A DNA stretch of 64,000 nucleotides from Alligator mississippiensis (Eukaryota > Chordata > Crocodylia > Alligatoridae), in the NCBI RefSeq assembly GCF_030867095.1, contig NC_081827.1, forward strand, positions 210,423,310 through 210,487,309, given 5' to 3'. Below are positions 35,655 to 47,767 of the stretch, piece after piece. Position numbers and translations under genes: made by a program. Below the pieces are notes generated by a model that did not search any database, was not told the DNA's origin, and saw only the letters and a list, made by a program, of their open reading frames with translations. Each line of letters starts with the position of its first letter. Position 1 is the first letter of the stretch.

Positions 35655-35967
35655 GTGTACTGTCTTTTTTTTTTTTTGGGAGCTGTGTACATGTGGCTCT
35701 AACATCTGGGGGAAATTTTCAAAGATGCAGATGGGGGTTGGGTACTCAGCTTCCATTGAGTTTCAGCGGGGATTGAACACCTGTCTTTCCATTGTATTTT
35801 TGATGCAGTGTACAAGAAGGGAACAGTTTATACACAATAATGCTTTTTAAGTTCTTTCACTTTCTGAAACTTGGATTGAATGAGGGTTTTTTTTTTAATC
35901 TTTTTTTTTTTCTTTTTCTAATGCTTCTAATTGAAAATGGATTAAGAGAGTTCCATCTTGTTTGTAG

Positions 35968-36111
35968 GAAATCAACATTCTTCAATGTATTAACAAAGAG
36001 TCAGGCAGCAGCAGAAAACTTTCCTTTCTGCACTATTGATCCAAATGAGAGTCGGGTACCTGTGCCAGATGAAAGATTTGACTTCCTATGCCAATACCAC
36101 AAACCTCCAAG
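35968..36111 (+). CDS. OLA1: OLA1 coding exon 2 (residues 34-82)
   Basis: One base finishes Gly34. Then [37 protein letters not shown] and [10 protein letters not shown] follow, with Ser82 split over the next intron. It completes the Walker A/P-loop NVGKST (nucleotide phosphate binding) and carries the switch I region ([12 protein letters not shown]), a near-invariant stretch of YchF/OLA1 proteins. The acceptor is TTTGTAG and the donor AG/GTAACT, phase 2 at both ends. No frame damage. The HKPP before the split Ser is HKPA in mammals. Identity is firm. Confidence 0.97.
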
Positions 36112-37229
36112 GTAACTTTTAAAACTTACTACTTATTCTCTTTATTATTTGTTAAAAAATGTTGAAGAGTTGGGCACCCAACTCTTCCTTTTGTACTTCT
36201 AAAAATGCCTTGTACTGAAAACAGGATTGTTAATGATGCGTCATAATAAATCTTAAACTCTGCTGTATACTAAATAAAAGATTTTAATGCTGGTCACTGT
36301 CAACTTTTATGTTTAATCTGTTTTTCCCTCCCCACTAAGGCCTCCTGCTATGCAATCTTTAGAATCAAGACCTTTCAGACTATGCATTCAAATACACAAG
36401 GAACTAGAATTTAACTCTTCATATGACTTCTTGGGGAAAAACAGTAGTGACTTAGGAACTGCCATTACTATTCAGACTACTTAGTCTAGTGTTCATCTCT
36501 GGCCCTGGCCTGGCCTCTACCATGTGATTCACAGGATAGTAGAAACACCTCAGAATGGATAACTAGCAGTGCCTGCTAACATAGAATGTTCTTCAGTTAG
36601 AAGTTGACCTGAAGGGTTTATATACTATTTTTTTTTGTTTAAAACTTATAATTGTTCTTAAACTTTACACAAATAATGTAATGTTTTTAAGTTTTAATTA
36701 GTCTTTATCAATACAGACTCCTAATCTTTTTTAAATCCTATTTATGATGTGGCAACGACTTGCATTAATTGTTTGGGTCTCCCTGCCCTGACTGGCCAAA
36801 TATCATCCTCTTAACATCTTGATGTTTTCCTTTTCAGTATCATTCAGTAACTTTTGTTTTAGCCTCTCTACCATTCATTGTCTTATGTTTGTTATGTTCT
36901 TTTTGGTGCTTTTTTGTTTTCCCTCCCATCTAAAGGAATTGTAGCTTTTCTGTATCATCAGACTTTTCTAGGCCTTGAGTGAGTTTTGTTATCTGTCCAT
37001 GGACACTTTTTTCTGCCTCTAAGGCAGGCCAAAATTATATTGAATCTGTTCAGCATCTGACTTGGCATATACTTTAAGAAGAGAGAGACATGGTGTTTTT
37101 TTAAGATGATGCATTTCTATTTGCTTTTAGAAGAAAATGTAATATTTTTCTCTTAATATTTTAGTTCAGGAGTTGTTTATATGTGTAGCCTGCTAATGAT
37201 AATGTGAATTTAAGTGCATCATAACCTTG

Positions 37230-40200
37230 ATGGCACAGAGGTTTGTGTACTGCCAATGACCATGAGAGCAGTACCAACTGGTGTTTTGTACTCGTGCTGG
37301 ATTCACCCATGGTGGCAAGGTCAAGAGTGAGATTCCAGACTAATAGCAATCAAAAAATAAAAATAAGTCCTCAGCGGTGGAGCAGGCAGATGAAGAAAAT
37401 ACTTCACAAGGGCAGTGAAGATGTATTAAAAACTGAAGTGGAATAGAAACCTCCAGTTGTCTAGGTTCCTTGCCACTGGAGTAACGCTTCCTTCCCTCAA
37501 AGTAACATAGTGTGAGTGCACAATGGCATTCCCATGTTAAAAGAAAGCGTGTAGGCATCGTCCTTCAGTTGCAAGTTCTATGGCATTGTATGAACGGCAG
37601 CGGGGGCAGATAGTAGTGATTACCTGAATCCCCAAGTCACGATGCTCATTTTAAGTACTTGTAACTCAGACAGATGTACAGTTTGGCAGTGGCAGTCATG
37701 ACTGAGCAGGTTTATTTAGGATCTTCTCTGCTTACACATGTGGGAAGGGGCTAGAAAAGGTGTCATAAACATAATCTGTCATTTCATGCGATTGGAAAGC
37801 TATGCCCAGTGGGATCACTTGATCTGCAGTCCAGATCAAATAATGAAGCTTACAACCTGGAACGTCTGCATTCTGATGGGCAACACTAACAGTGACCAGT
37901 CTGAGCTAAGAGAACTTGCATGACTTGATAATGATTTTGCTGCACTCAGTGAGACCAGATATGCAGGAAGGGGGCAGCTCAGCATAGTGGTGGCTATACT
38001 TTTTTTTTTGGAAAAGAAAAGATGAACATCTCCACAGGGTCTATCAAGGCCAAGATTGTTACTCAGGCGCTGCCATGTCCAGGTGGCATGAATGAGCATC
38101 TTAGGAAGCTACGTCTCCAAATAACCAACAGATAACATGCAGCAGGTGATGGTCAAGTTATAACTTGAAACAAAAGAAGAATTCTATTCTGTTATCTGTC
38201 CATGAAGAAAATAAGGTAATTGCTCTTGGTGATTTCAGTGCTAGAGTGAACAGGGACTTCGCTATGGAAAGGAACACGTGGAAAAGCAGGGGTGAAGAAA
38301 GTTGATTCAAATGGAATTATTTTTCTTAGAAGGTGTTCAGAACATGATCTAGAGGAAAATTTGAGAGTGAAAGAACAAGTGGTGGGAGAAAAAAGCAAAA
38401 GAGATTCAAAAGTTTGTTGGCAACCATGACATGCGTGGTTTCTTCTGCACAACCAGAAGAGCACACAAGGAGCCATCCATCTGAAGGTAGGGTGGAGCAA
38501 TACTTGAAGATGGCTTCGCCATCAATGCACTGTGGAAGGAACACTGAAAAACTCCTGAACCAAGACTCCAATGTCAAAGATAATACTGTTGAAAGCCATT
38601 CCACAGCACCCCATTAAGGACCACCTTGCAAATCCACCAACTTATCCAAAGGCCTTGAGAGCCATTAAGCAGATGATGATCAAAAAGCACATGGTCTTAT
38701 GGAATACCACCTAAAACTATTAAGGTAGAAAAAAGCTGTCTTGTACATCATTATTATGAATAGCTGGAAACATGGATGGATTTCCAGTGACTTGAGAGAT
38801 GCCAGAATCATTACCATATTCAGGAAGGACGCATCAGATTCCATCAGTTACTCTTGTGTTGTCCTTCTGCTCATAGTTGGGAAGATCCTTCCCTGCATTC
38901 TCCTCAGTAGACTCACTTTCCTTATGGGGGACAGTCTGAGTCCCAGTATGAGTTCTAACCACTCAGAGGCACAGTAGAAGATCTTTGTTGCTAGACAGTT
39001 GCCAGAGATGTGCTGTGAACAACACCAAGATCCTCACATGGCCTTTGTTGACTTGACTGAGGCCTTTGATTCAATCAACAGACAGAGCCTATGGAAACTC
39101 TTGTTGAGATTTGGATGCCTGCCATTTTTTTTTTTTACCACAAGCAGACTCCTTCATGATAACATGACAGAAACTGTCATGGATTCATAGATACTAGGGT
39201 CGGAAGGGACCTCAATAGATCATCGAGTCCGACCCCCTGCATAGGCAGGAAAGAGTGCTGGGTTCAGATAACCCCAGCTAGATGCTTATCTAACCTCCTC
39301 TTGAAGACCCCCAGGGTAGGGGAGAGCACCACCTCCCTTGGGAGCCCATTCCAGACCTTGGCCACGCTAACTGTGAAGAACTTCTTCTTAATGTCTAGTC
39401 TAAACTGTCCTACGCAATGGCTTGGAAATGGACCCCATCACTATTAGAACTGGTATCGAACAAGAATGTGTGATTTGTACCAACACCCTTCCATCTATAT
39501 CACACGTTTTCTGAGTCTCATTGCTGATTTAGCTTTTTATTTGGAATCCACATCCAGTATCGCATGGACAGGAATCTCTTTAACATTAGCCAGTTACATT
39601 CCAAATCCAGGATAATCAACATTTTCATTATGGATCTTCAGTACTCTGACAGTTGTCATAGGTGTGCACTCAACTGAAGAGCTCCAAGTTGCTCTTGACT
39701 GCTGTAAAGCATATGAAATACTTGGATTTGTTGTCAACTTCACAAAAACCAAAATACTTTACCAACCCACCCCAAACCAAACAACTGCTCCTACCTGTTG
39801 CAATTAGAAGTTAATTCATGGAGAAAGTTGAGCATTTACCCTATCTGGATAGCCACCTTTCCCAAAAAAGTATATGTAGACAACACCAGATAAAATCTGC
39901 CAGGGCTTCCATTGCACATCTCTGAAAATGCGTCTTCAGTGATCATAACATCAGGACCCAAACACAGGCTTCTTGTCTACCAGGCCATTGTCATCCATAC
40001 CCTGTTTTTTATGAGTGTGAAACTTGGATGATGTATTGAAAACACCTGAAAGCTTTGGAATATTACCATCAGTGATGTCTTCAGAAAATCCTCCATATCA
40101 GTTGGATTGGACAGAAGAATGAATGGTAGTGTTCTGGCTCAAGCAAATGCCATTATAAACATGGCTTTGCTGTTGGCATTGGCACCATTGGACAGGACAT

Positions 40201-40440
40201 GTCATAAGGATTCCTAACTCCCAAACTGGCTTCTATACTCCCAGCTCACCAATGGTCACTGCTTTAGAAGTGTACAGAAGGAGAGATTCAAGAACACTTT
40301 TTGAAGGCCAGGGTGAAACAATACAGTATCAATATCTGGAAGAGTTGAGTGCTGAATTGTTCCCAGTGGTGCTGAGGTGTAGGACATGAAATTGATTGTT
40401 TTAGAGTGCTCTTGCCCAACTATGGAGGCAGATAGATGAG
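37230..40440 (+). mobile_element. Old RTE-like LINE, split by a CR1 insertion
   Basis: A decayed non-LTR retrotransposon read in shifting frames: endonuclease signs WNVCILM and AALSETRYAG near 37860-37970, IALGDFSARV near 38220, a linker, then reverse transcriptase signs KILPC and DLTEAFDSINRQSLWKLL near 39050. The catalytic YADD box is altered (LQYSDS). Motif order resembles the RTE-type group (WNVRT..SETR..GDFNARVG..DLTKAFDTVNR), but the clade is tentative. A TGGCACAGAGG at 37231 resembles a pol III A box and may mark the 5' end. Many stops and shifts; dead. The CR1 at 39179-39401 sits inside it. Confidence 0.8.
39179..39401 (-). mobile_element. Truncated CR1 inserted in the RTE-like LINE
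   Basis: Reverse CR1 3' end: attcatagatactagggtcg, gaccccctgcataggcagg, through the C-terminal ORF2 end. It closely resembles the 3' end of the copy at 9.6-12.2 kb. The 8-bp duplication aaactgtc flanks it at 39171-39178 and 39402-39409, although one side may include microhomology with CR1. LINE coding similarity continues on both sides. Confidence 0.9.
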
Positions 40441-41080
40441 AGTGATAAAGGGAAGGAGCTTCAACCTGACATCACAAGGATCTGCTCCTTCCTCATGGAA
40501 CTGTTTGCCACATCTGCAGTTGAACATGCGGATCTTGGATCAGCCACTTCTGTCATCTGTGGACTCGCCAGTGATGTCTCTGCTTATGTACTGGAAGACT
40601 GTTATCCTCATAATGAGGAACTGCTGATGACAGATTCTATAAAAATGTAGAAATGCCTTCTACACTTATTCTATATCATGCATAGATTTATCTTTTTCTG
40701 GAACTGTATCTCAAAGTCATAACAGCAGAGCTGAAAGGGAAGGTACAGTTGGTCTCTTGGTTTTTTTTAGCATAATCTTCAAAATAGGCTGTTTCTCTTT
40801 GTATACATTTTTAAATACTTTTCACTTAGTTTTTGTTTGTGATTTTTAAAAGATGGAAAGTGAATTAGTACAGAAACTTTTTGTTACTTAGATGGAATGT
40901 TACAATGGCTCCCCTTATCTTTCTCTTCCAGTATGAACACTGAATGCATGCTTGGTGCTTACAGTTCATAGAATAAGATTGTAGTTTTTCTCTAATACAT
41001 GTCAAGTAAATTTAAAGTCTCTAAAAACTGCTAAGCAGTTAATTGCAGAAACAGTGTGCATAGTGGTGCTGGTGTTAAGT

Positions 41081-41103
41081 CCCCCCCCCCCCCCCCCCCC
41101 CCC
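41081..41103. repeat. Poly-C tract (23 C)
   Basis: An uninterrupted run of 23 C, followed by ttcccc. Length in assemblies is often unreliable at such runs. Confidence 0.95.
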
Positions 41104-41392
41104 TTCCCCTTTTTGTTAGTCATACCCTAAAGCATAGTGAAGTGCCAACACTCGGAGGGAAGAATTATGTTTGATAATAAGCAAATAATTTCTCTTGCCT
41201 AAACATTGTTGAATACTATCATTTGGTAATGAGCTAAGCAAAAATAGTAGGTAGAACTCATGTTTTAACAGTATATGGTACATTCTTGTTTGACCTTACA
41301 GGTACGTTCAAACGATACAGAAGTTAAGTTGCTTAGTGCAGTATGGCCCAATATACACTTTAAAGTAGATGCAAAAAATCTGTTGTAAGCAA

Positions 41393-42287
41393 TGATGAAA
41401 ATCGCCTGATATCTAGCCTGCATCTACCCTCTGCCAGCTTGTGACCGTTATTTCTTGTCACTCCTGGTAGTGCTCGGGGGAACAGGGACTCCCCCAATGC
41501 CTGCTGGTCCCCCCTGACTAGTTTGCAAACAGCCACTAGATCCCCACTCAGCTTTCTCTTGCGGAGGCTGAACAGGTTCAGGCCCCTTAGCCTCTCCTTG
41601 TAGGGCCTACCCTGCTGACCCCCGATCATGCAAGTGGCCCTCCTCTGGACCCGCTCCATGTTGTCCACATCCCTCCTGAAGTGCAGCGCCCAGAACTGGA
41701 AGCAGTACTCCAACTGCGGCCTGACAGGTGTTGCATAGAGGGGGAGGATCACCCCCTTGGACCTGCTTGAGATGCATCTCTGGATGCATGACGTGGTACG
41801 GTTGGCCTTCCTGACTGCATCCCCACACTGTCGGCCTGTGTTCAATTTGGCATCAGTAATGACTCCAAGATCCTTTTCTGCCTCTGTGCTGATGAGAAGG
41901 GTGCTCCCTACCCTGTAGGGATGCTGCTGGTTCCTTCTCCCTAGATGCAGTACCCTGCACTTGTCTGTGTTGAACTCCATCCTATTCTCATCTGCCCATC
42001 TCAGTAACTTGTCCAGATCTAGCTGGATTCTGTCCCTCCCTTCTGATATGCCCACCTTGCCCCACATCTTGATGTCATCAGCGAACTTGGACAACGTGCT
42101 TTCCACCCCATTGTCCAAGTTGTTGATAAAGATGTTGAGCAGTACGGGCCTGAGCCCTGGGGAACCCTACTGCCCACATCCCTCCTGGTCAAAAATGACC
42201 TATCCACCATCACTCTGTGTGTGACTGTCCAGCCAATTAGCCACCCATCTGACTGTGTAGGCATCAATGCCACAGTCACTTAATTTT
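41393..42287 (-). mobile_element. CR1 LINE fragment lacking both ends
   Basis: Minus-strand reverse transcriptase and C-terminal region. One frame (42118 down to 41360) is open for over 250 codons: STLSKFADDIKMWGKVG, LEYCFQFWALHFRRD, NGHKLAEGRCRLDIR. The part before it (SRVPQGSG..) is in another frame. The true CR1 3' end is missing, and the 5' end stops near 42287. Its sequence differs from the copies at 9.6 kb and 19.4 kb, so it is a separate subfamily. Confidence 0.9.
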
Positions 42288-42474
42288 TATGAGAATTTTT
42301 AATGAGGATTAAAAAAAATTTGTATCTGCATGTTTGCCTAATATAGGTCATGTGTTTTATAATAGTGCTTAGTACTGGCTGCATTTAATAAGCTTCATAG
42401 TTGGTTTCCATGACTGAGCAAATGTTGCTTTTGGCACTAGTTTAATGATGGACAATGTATATAATTAAGTTTCC

Positions 42475-42563
42475 TGGTATGTGAATATAAGATGAGTGTC
42501 TTCCTCCCTCCCCTGCTGATTGGAGAGGACACCTTGTCTTGAATTCAAGTAAATACGGTAATG
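42475..42563. mobile_element. Short foldback copy of the TACCGTATTTAC family
   Basis: The right end, read in reverse, is TACCGTATTTACTTGAATTC then AAGACAAGGTGTCC. The left end GGTATGTGAATATAAGATGA then GTGTC is its diverged inverted partner. About 89 bp with almost no internal part. Related copies are at 47510-47767 and 53382-54064. Confidence 0.6.
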
Positions 42564-42860
42564 TTTCTTCAGTTAGGGTATGTTTGCATATTCATTCTTT
42601 CCATGGGTCAGATTGTTGGCATTTACAGGTTTTTCCAAATGTAAGTACTTTCAGTTTCTGTTGTGCTGTAAAGCTTTTGCAGGTGTGTCTGCACATGCAA
42701 TTAATATGACTAAATATACTCCGACTCAGTTTGGCCTGGAGTAAGCTAATCCCGATGTCACCGTTTTATGCGTGCGTTTAAGCAGAGTATTTTTACTGAG
42801 CTGCCGGATACCACTTTTCTCATGTATTTGAGTAAATATGGTAATGTTTCTTCAGTTAGG
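42548..42860. repeat. 30-bp direct repeat, 283 bp apart
   Basis: 42548-42577 and 42831-42860 match at 29 of 30 positions (agtaaatacggtaatgtttc.. and agtaaatatggtaatgtttc..). The first copy contains the right end of the 42475-42563 element plus flanking DNA. Either a segmental duplication or an unusually long target duplication around the 253 bp between. Confidence 0.85.
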
Positions 42861-43655
42861 ATCTTGTATCTTGGCAGCCACCTCTTTCAACAAGCTAGCA
42901 TCAATGAAGAAGTCCAGCACCGGGTCAGCTGTGCTAGTGCTGCTTTCTTCAAGCTGCAACAGTGCATCTTCGAAAACGGAGACCTTTGGAAGTTGATGAA
43001 GGCCTTGGTTTACAGGGCTGTTGTGCTGACCACCCTCTACTGCAATGAAACCCTGGACTGTCTACTGATGCCACATTAAGACCCATTTCACCAGTGGTGC
43101 TTGCGTTAGATCCTGGAGATCAAATGGGAGGACTGCTGGACCAGTGTGAGCATCCTTCATGAAACTGTGTCCACCAGCTTTGAAGCCTTGCTCTTGAGAA
43201 ATCAACTCTGATGGATGGGCCACTGCATCTAGTTGTCCAAGATGTTGAACATCTTTGTCTTGCCAGATCCTTTTTTCCCTCTGTTGGCCAATGCTCAAAG
43301 GGCAGCCAAAGGAAACAGTACAAAGATGCATTTGAGGTCGCCCTCAAGCACGGAAGCATCAACACCAACGGCTGGGAGGAACAAGCTGCTGACCATCTGG
43401 TGTGGCACCACCTGGTCCAGCAAGGCGCACACCACTTTGAGACCCAACGACTCAACACTGAGGCAGAACGGCGGTGGCAGAGGAAAGAGAAGGAGAGCAA
43501 CCTGGGGCTGTGAATCCCACTCCCCCCACGCAACAAGATGCCCCCATTGCTGAAGAATGTGTGTATCCAGAATTGGGCTCCTTGGTCACCTGAGGACCCA
43601 TCAAGCCTGATGGATGTCTTCCTCGACTCCGAGGGACTATCGACAATATCTGATG
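42861..43655 (+). mobile_element. 3' part of an RTE-like LINE
   Basis: Reads YLGSHLFQQASINEEVQHR, CASAAFFKLQQCIFENGD, LVYRAVVLTTLYCNETLD, then FHQWCLR..ILEIKWED, SFEALLLRNQL.WMGH and a basic C-terminus, with several stops and a frame change. This is the post-RT region of the same LINE type as 37230-40440. The 3' end carries cctcgactccgagggactat, a typical end motif of this family. It is 5'-truncated. Confidence 0.8.
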
Positions 43656-44319
43656 GGGTTATTCGTGAGCCCAGTAAATTAGTGTACTGCATCCTAATTG
43701 CCACGTACCTATAGATGGTGACACTTTACTGAATAGCAAATTAGTCTGCTGTGCAGTAATGTGGACACCCTGCCTGAATTACTTTAGTTTTAAATTTAGC
43801 CAGAAGGTACAGAGAGAAATACTTTCTTCATTTGGACAAGTTCATTCAGAATTGACAACCTGGAAGGCAGTTGGTTTAAGCAGGCTAGCTTGTGAATAAA
43901 AAATAGGCAAGGGGGAGGATAAGATCTGCCAAGTCTAAAAGCTTAAAAGAGATGACAGTTTGAATGGAATTTGGTTGCCTCCATAGTGTAGATGCCTTTT
44001 GAAAATCCTGCTAGGCACCACCAGAATTTTAAGTGCCTAAATGACTTTGAATATTTGGCTCAAAAGGGTGAGTAAACTTATCACTTCACTTATTACAGTT
44101 ACTTTTTATTAACATATGAAATAGTAACTTTTAAAGGCAAACCCCATGTTGTTAATGTTTTCTTATTTTTTGGCATATCTAAAGTAGCCTTATGCAACTA
44201 ATAATACAATCTTATGCTCTCTGTGTGCATTCTATCTCCAGTTTCCATTGAAATACACCTTAACACAAATCATGAGTAAAAAAACCAAACCCCCTGTAAA
44301 TGAAGTTATTTATCATTTC

Positions 44320-44625
44320 TAACATAGTAAAACATGTAAAAATTAAGAATCTGAATAATAGCTTGTTGACTGTAGAATGTGCCTGGATAGATCCTATCCT
44401 TCAGGTTAGCAGGAAATGCTAAATTTAATGTAAAGGCCATATTTAATTGCAAATCATCATGTTTTACCGACCAGTGAAAATGAACCTTTCTTTAGGAAAA
44501 TAAAAAGTGCAAATGCAAAACAAGATTAAAATCGATGATTTAAATCAAGGCTTCTTGCTTGCTGATTTAAGTCATGATTAAAATTGGTGGTTCAGATCGC
44601 TTTCATTTAAATCAACCCTTTCTGT
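44320..44625. mobile_element. Dispersed repeat, family B copy 1 (GATTTAAATCA)
   Basis: Ends in a run of gatttaaatca-type palindromic motifs: gatgatttaaatcaaggctt near 44533 and catttaaatcaacc near 44606. The order of blocks matches 49490-49808. Non-coding. Resembles AT-rich MITEs but the superfamily is unclear. Confidence 0.55.
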
Positions 44626-45034
44626 CACTTTTTCCCTGCCACATTTCTCAGGATATGAACTTCATTCCTACTTTGTTTAACCCTGGTAAACAACTGTATT
44701 CTCTTGCACACATACTTGCTTCTAAATGTTTAAAAAATAGACTGCAACCACTGTCACATTCTATACAATATAGATTATCTTGGTTTCTATTCATATCTTC
44801 TGAATTTAGTAATCCTTTCCAAACTTAAATTTTAAACCAATCCTGTATGTTACTTCTCTGGAGAGAGACCTTACGCTTTCACAGTCTTGCTTAGTTGCTT
44901 CTCCCAATCTTGCCTAATCTTTTATTTAAAGTCTATCTGTAATATAGTTGAGTGATGATGTTGTAGGGTACTCAAATGGTGGTGTGTTTTTTGGGTTTTT
45001 TTCATTTGTAGCAACAACAGTACATGTTTATGGG

Positions 45035-45336
45035 TAACTAGTGAACTGCCCATCAAGAATGACATGGAGGGGGAGGGGGCCACTGCCACCTCCAGCACTG
45101 CTGGCCTAGCCCTCTCCCCTGCCCACTGGCCCTGTTCCTCAGAGGTGGCGGAGTGCCACCATGCTGGCAGGGAAAGGAACAGGGGGGCAAGGCCAGCGCT
45201 GCTGGCCTTGTGCCCCTGTTCCTTCCTCTCCATCATGGTGGCACTCCGCACTCTGGTTGTTTCACTAACCAATCAGAGGGCTCCAAGAGTTTTATGGACA
45301 GACAGACAGACTAAACCCTTTTATCGTATAAGAATA
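45035..45336. mobile_element. Dispersed repeat, family A copy 2
   Basis: Same ends as the copy at 26441-26799: taactagtgaactgcccatc, aagaatgaca at the left and acagacagacag..ttttatcgtataagaat at the right, with a shared aaccaatcagag-like segment before the right end. The GC-rich middle differs and contains an inverted pair (gccagcgctgctggc). Confidence 0.65.
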
Positions 45337-47509
45337 TTTAAATAAAAGTATTTCTGTTTTGAAACTAAATACTATGGCTAATAGGTAATTTGAAATAACA
45401 CGTTAAATTAAGCAGCAAGCAGGTAGAAGAATAAACTTAAAAAGTATAATGGATTGCAGAGAGATTTGGGGCAGTACTTTCCAAAAATGCATTTTTTGAA
45501 CAGGTTGATATTAAAATAAGTCTTAATAGCTTTACTATTGACTTTAGTGGTGAAGAGAGTGGCTCTTTTTAAGCCTTCTAGAATAAGACTTTTTTTTTTC
45601 CTCCAAGCTTTAAAGCAGTTTTGCATATGCAGTGTTTTGGTTTAAAAAAAACATCCCTGAACAGTACTGCATAAGTGTGTAGGTAACTTAGATGGATAAA
45701 GGGTTGTCGTACTGGTTGCCATTTAAGAGAATCCTGTTTTTAAAGCAACTTTGGCTGTCAGTTCTATGTAGCTCTGGCTAACTAATGTATCTAATTCAAA
45801 CCCTTCTACTTGGACATTGTTTTATTTAACTGCATGTCAGCTTGGTCTTGGGCCAAGTATAAATCAATCTATGTGACATTTGTATTGTGGCTTTAAAAGA
45901 GAGTAATCTGTCAGAAAGAAAGAGACCTTTAAGAAGTACCCATGATTTGGGCTGTCTCTTACATCTGACAAGAGAAATCAAAATTAATTTCTGCTAGTAT
46001 ATTTATGTGCTTTAGTAACTTATTCAGTATTTTAAAAACTGGACATCTTCAATAGATTCGTCCTTATCCTTAGTCTAAGGTTTTTTGCTTTTGGGAGGAG
46101 GGCTCTCTTTAATTAGCAAGGGTATCTGACTCAGCATGTCCAAACATTCTTAAGTCTTTTTCATTTTTATATCTCATAAGTAATTCACATGCAGAAGCTT
46201 TCTGTATCTAGTCTCTTAATCTTCCCAGTCTTAATTCACATACTGCAAGATGGATTATAAGTATGGTTAATTTAGGCTTAATAAATGCTGTTAAAATGCA
46301 ATCAGATGCACCGTGAGGCAGTTTAGCGCATGTTAAGCTCCCTCCTGGCATTGCAAAGTTGTTTTCTTTCAGGTGAGGGTTATCTCTTACCACTTACTAA
46401 CTTTTTAATAAGTCGCAACATTCCAGCAGCTTGCCACTGTTGCAAGCGAATGTGTAACGAGGCCCTAAACACCAGTTTTATGTAGTCATTAGTGCCATGT
46501 AGCAGTTTTTTTCTTTTTTTGGAAGCTTTTCTGTTGGGCACTGATGGAAATTTAACCACAGGTTCCAGTTCCTATGAATTAGTCTTTTCGTGCTTCTCTT
46601 AAATGCTTTAAAACACTTGTTACATGAAACAGTCTTTCTAAATTATCACTTAATCTCTAGTACTACCTGAACATCTGTTTTTCTTCATTAGAAGAGTGAA
46701 AGAAATGCACTTCTTTTTTCTGTGTAGAAGCTAACCAATATCCTACATTGAAATAGCTGTGAGGGTAACCGTGAGTCTGCAAATCCAGTTAAGCAAATGG
46801 ATGTTTCTTCTATTGGTAAAATATAATTATTTTAAAATATAGATATCAGTAGAAATAAAATTATTCCATTTGTTAACTTGAATAGTTTATTAGCTTGTGA
46901 AATAAAAATACTATTTACTACTGTACATGAGAGCAACCTCAGGTTATCTGTTCCCAATCCTCTTCAAATTTAAAAGGGAGATTCCCTCTTGTAACCTACT
47001 TCAAACAGAAGGTTGTATAAGTAGCTGAGCCTGCCATTGTCACCTGGAAATGACTGGAGTCTTCCAGACAGATCTGAGGATCTGGAGACTTCCTCATATC
47101 TTAACTCTAAGAGGCCTTTCAAATTCAGTAGGTATTGACTTCTGGGATGGTGTGGAGAGTGAGAGCTTCTTGATATGTAGGGCTTAAGATCAGGCAGTAT
47201 TTAATATCATAAAAGGAATGCACTGAAATGTACTATAAAATGAGAAGCAAGTGTAAAGCCAAGGTCTCAGTGGAATCTATTCAGTCTGAGATATTGCTTC
47301 ATTCTGGATGTCTTCCAGCAGAAGCCTTTATACAAGTGATGGAACTGCAGTAATCTTTTAATACTTGGATGGATGGCTGTTGTCTGGGTCCAAGTTCAAG
47401 AAAGAATATTGTAACACCTAACACCATGTACATAAATATGTGTGTACATGTGCCTTTGACTTGTGCAGTTTCAGAAGAGGTTGTAAAGGATCTTTAGGTC
47501 TCTAACATC

Positions 47510-47767
47510 TACCGTATTTACTCGGATCCAAGATGAAGTGTCCCCCCTCCTCCCCCCCACCTGCAACATGGGGAAGAATGCCACTCATCTTGGATCTGAG
47601 TACACAGTACTGGGGGGGAAGAGTGGGGAGGCAGCTAGCTAGCTGCATCTATGAATCTGTGTCTCTGGTTCAGGCCCTGAACCTGGGTTGGGGACCATGT
47701 CAGAGCTTTAGCATCCACCTCTTGTGCCACAGGTGCTTCTCTGTGCCTCCCTTGGGTAAATATGGTA
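47510..47767. mobile_element. MITE with TACCGTATTTAC termini
   Basis: 258 bp from TACCGTATTTACTCGGATCC to, in reverse complement, TACCATATTTACCC. A second inverted match inside (CTCGGATCCAAGATGA near 47521, and TCATCTTGGATCTGAG near 47585) makes the left part fold on itself. The target duplication is not clear. Confidence 0.65.

Larger units (their letters stand above)
31478..35967 (+). other. OLA1: OLA1 intron 1
   Basis: 4490 bp from GTAGGT to TTTGTAG. The first 130 bp are still CpG island. It holds three small DNA elements (31991-32483, 33954-34155, 35187-35654) and otherwise AT-rich sequence with no other exon recognised. Confidence 0.9.

Noticed and set aside
37231-37330. A-box-like TGGCACAGAGG as a tRNA or tRNA-derived SINE
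   Set aside because: No B box at the right distance and no cloverleaf. Better taken as a possible 5' end of the RTE-like LINE.
41081-41103. Poly-C tract as a regulatory element
   Set aside because: A plain homopolymer; several C runs occur in the window (6818, 16262, 48757, 63528) with no shared context.
43120-43704. 194-codon minus-strand frame
   Set aside because: It lies antisense to recognisable RTE-like LINE coding sequence and has no family of its own.
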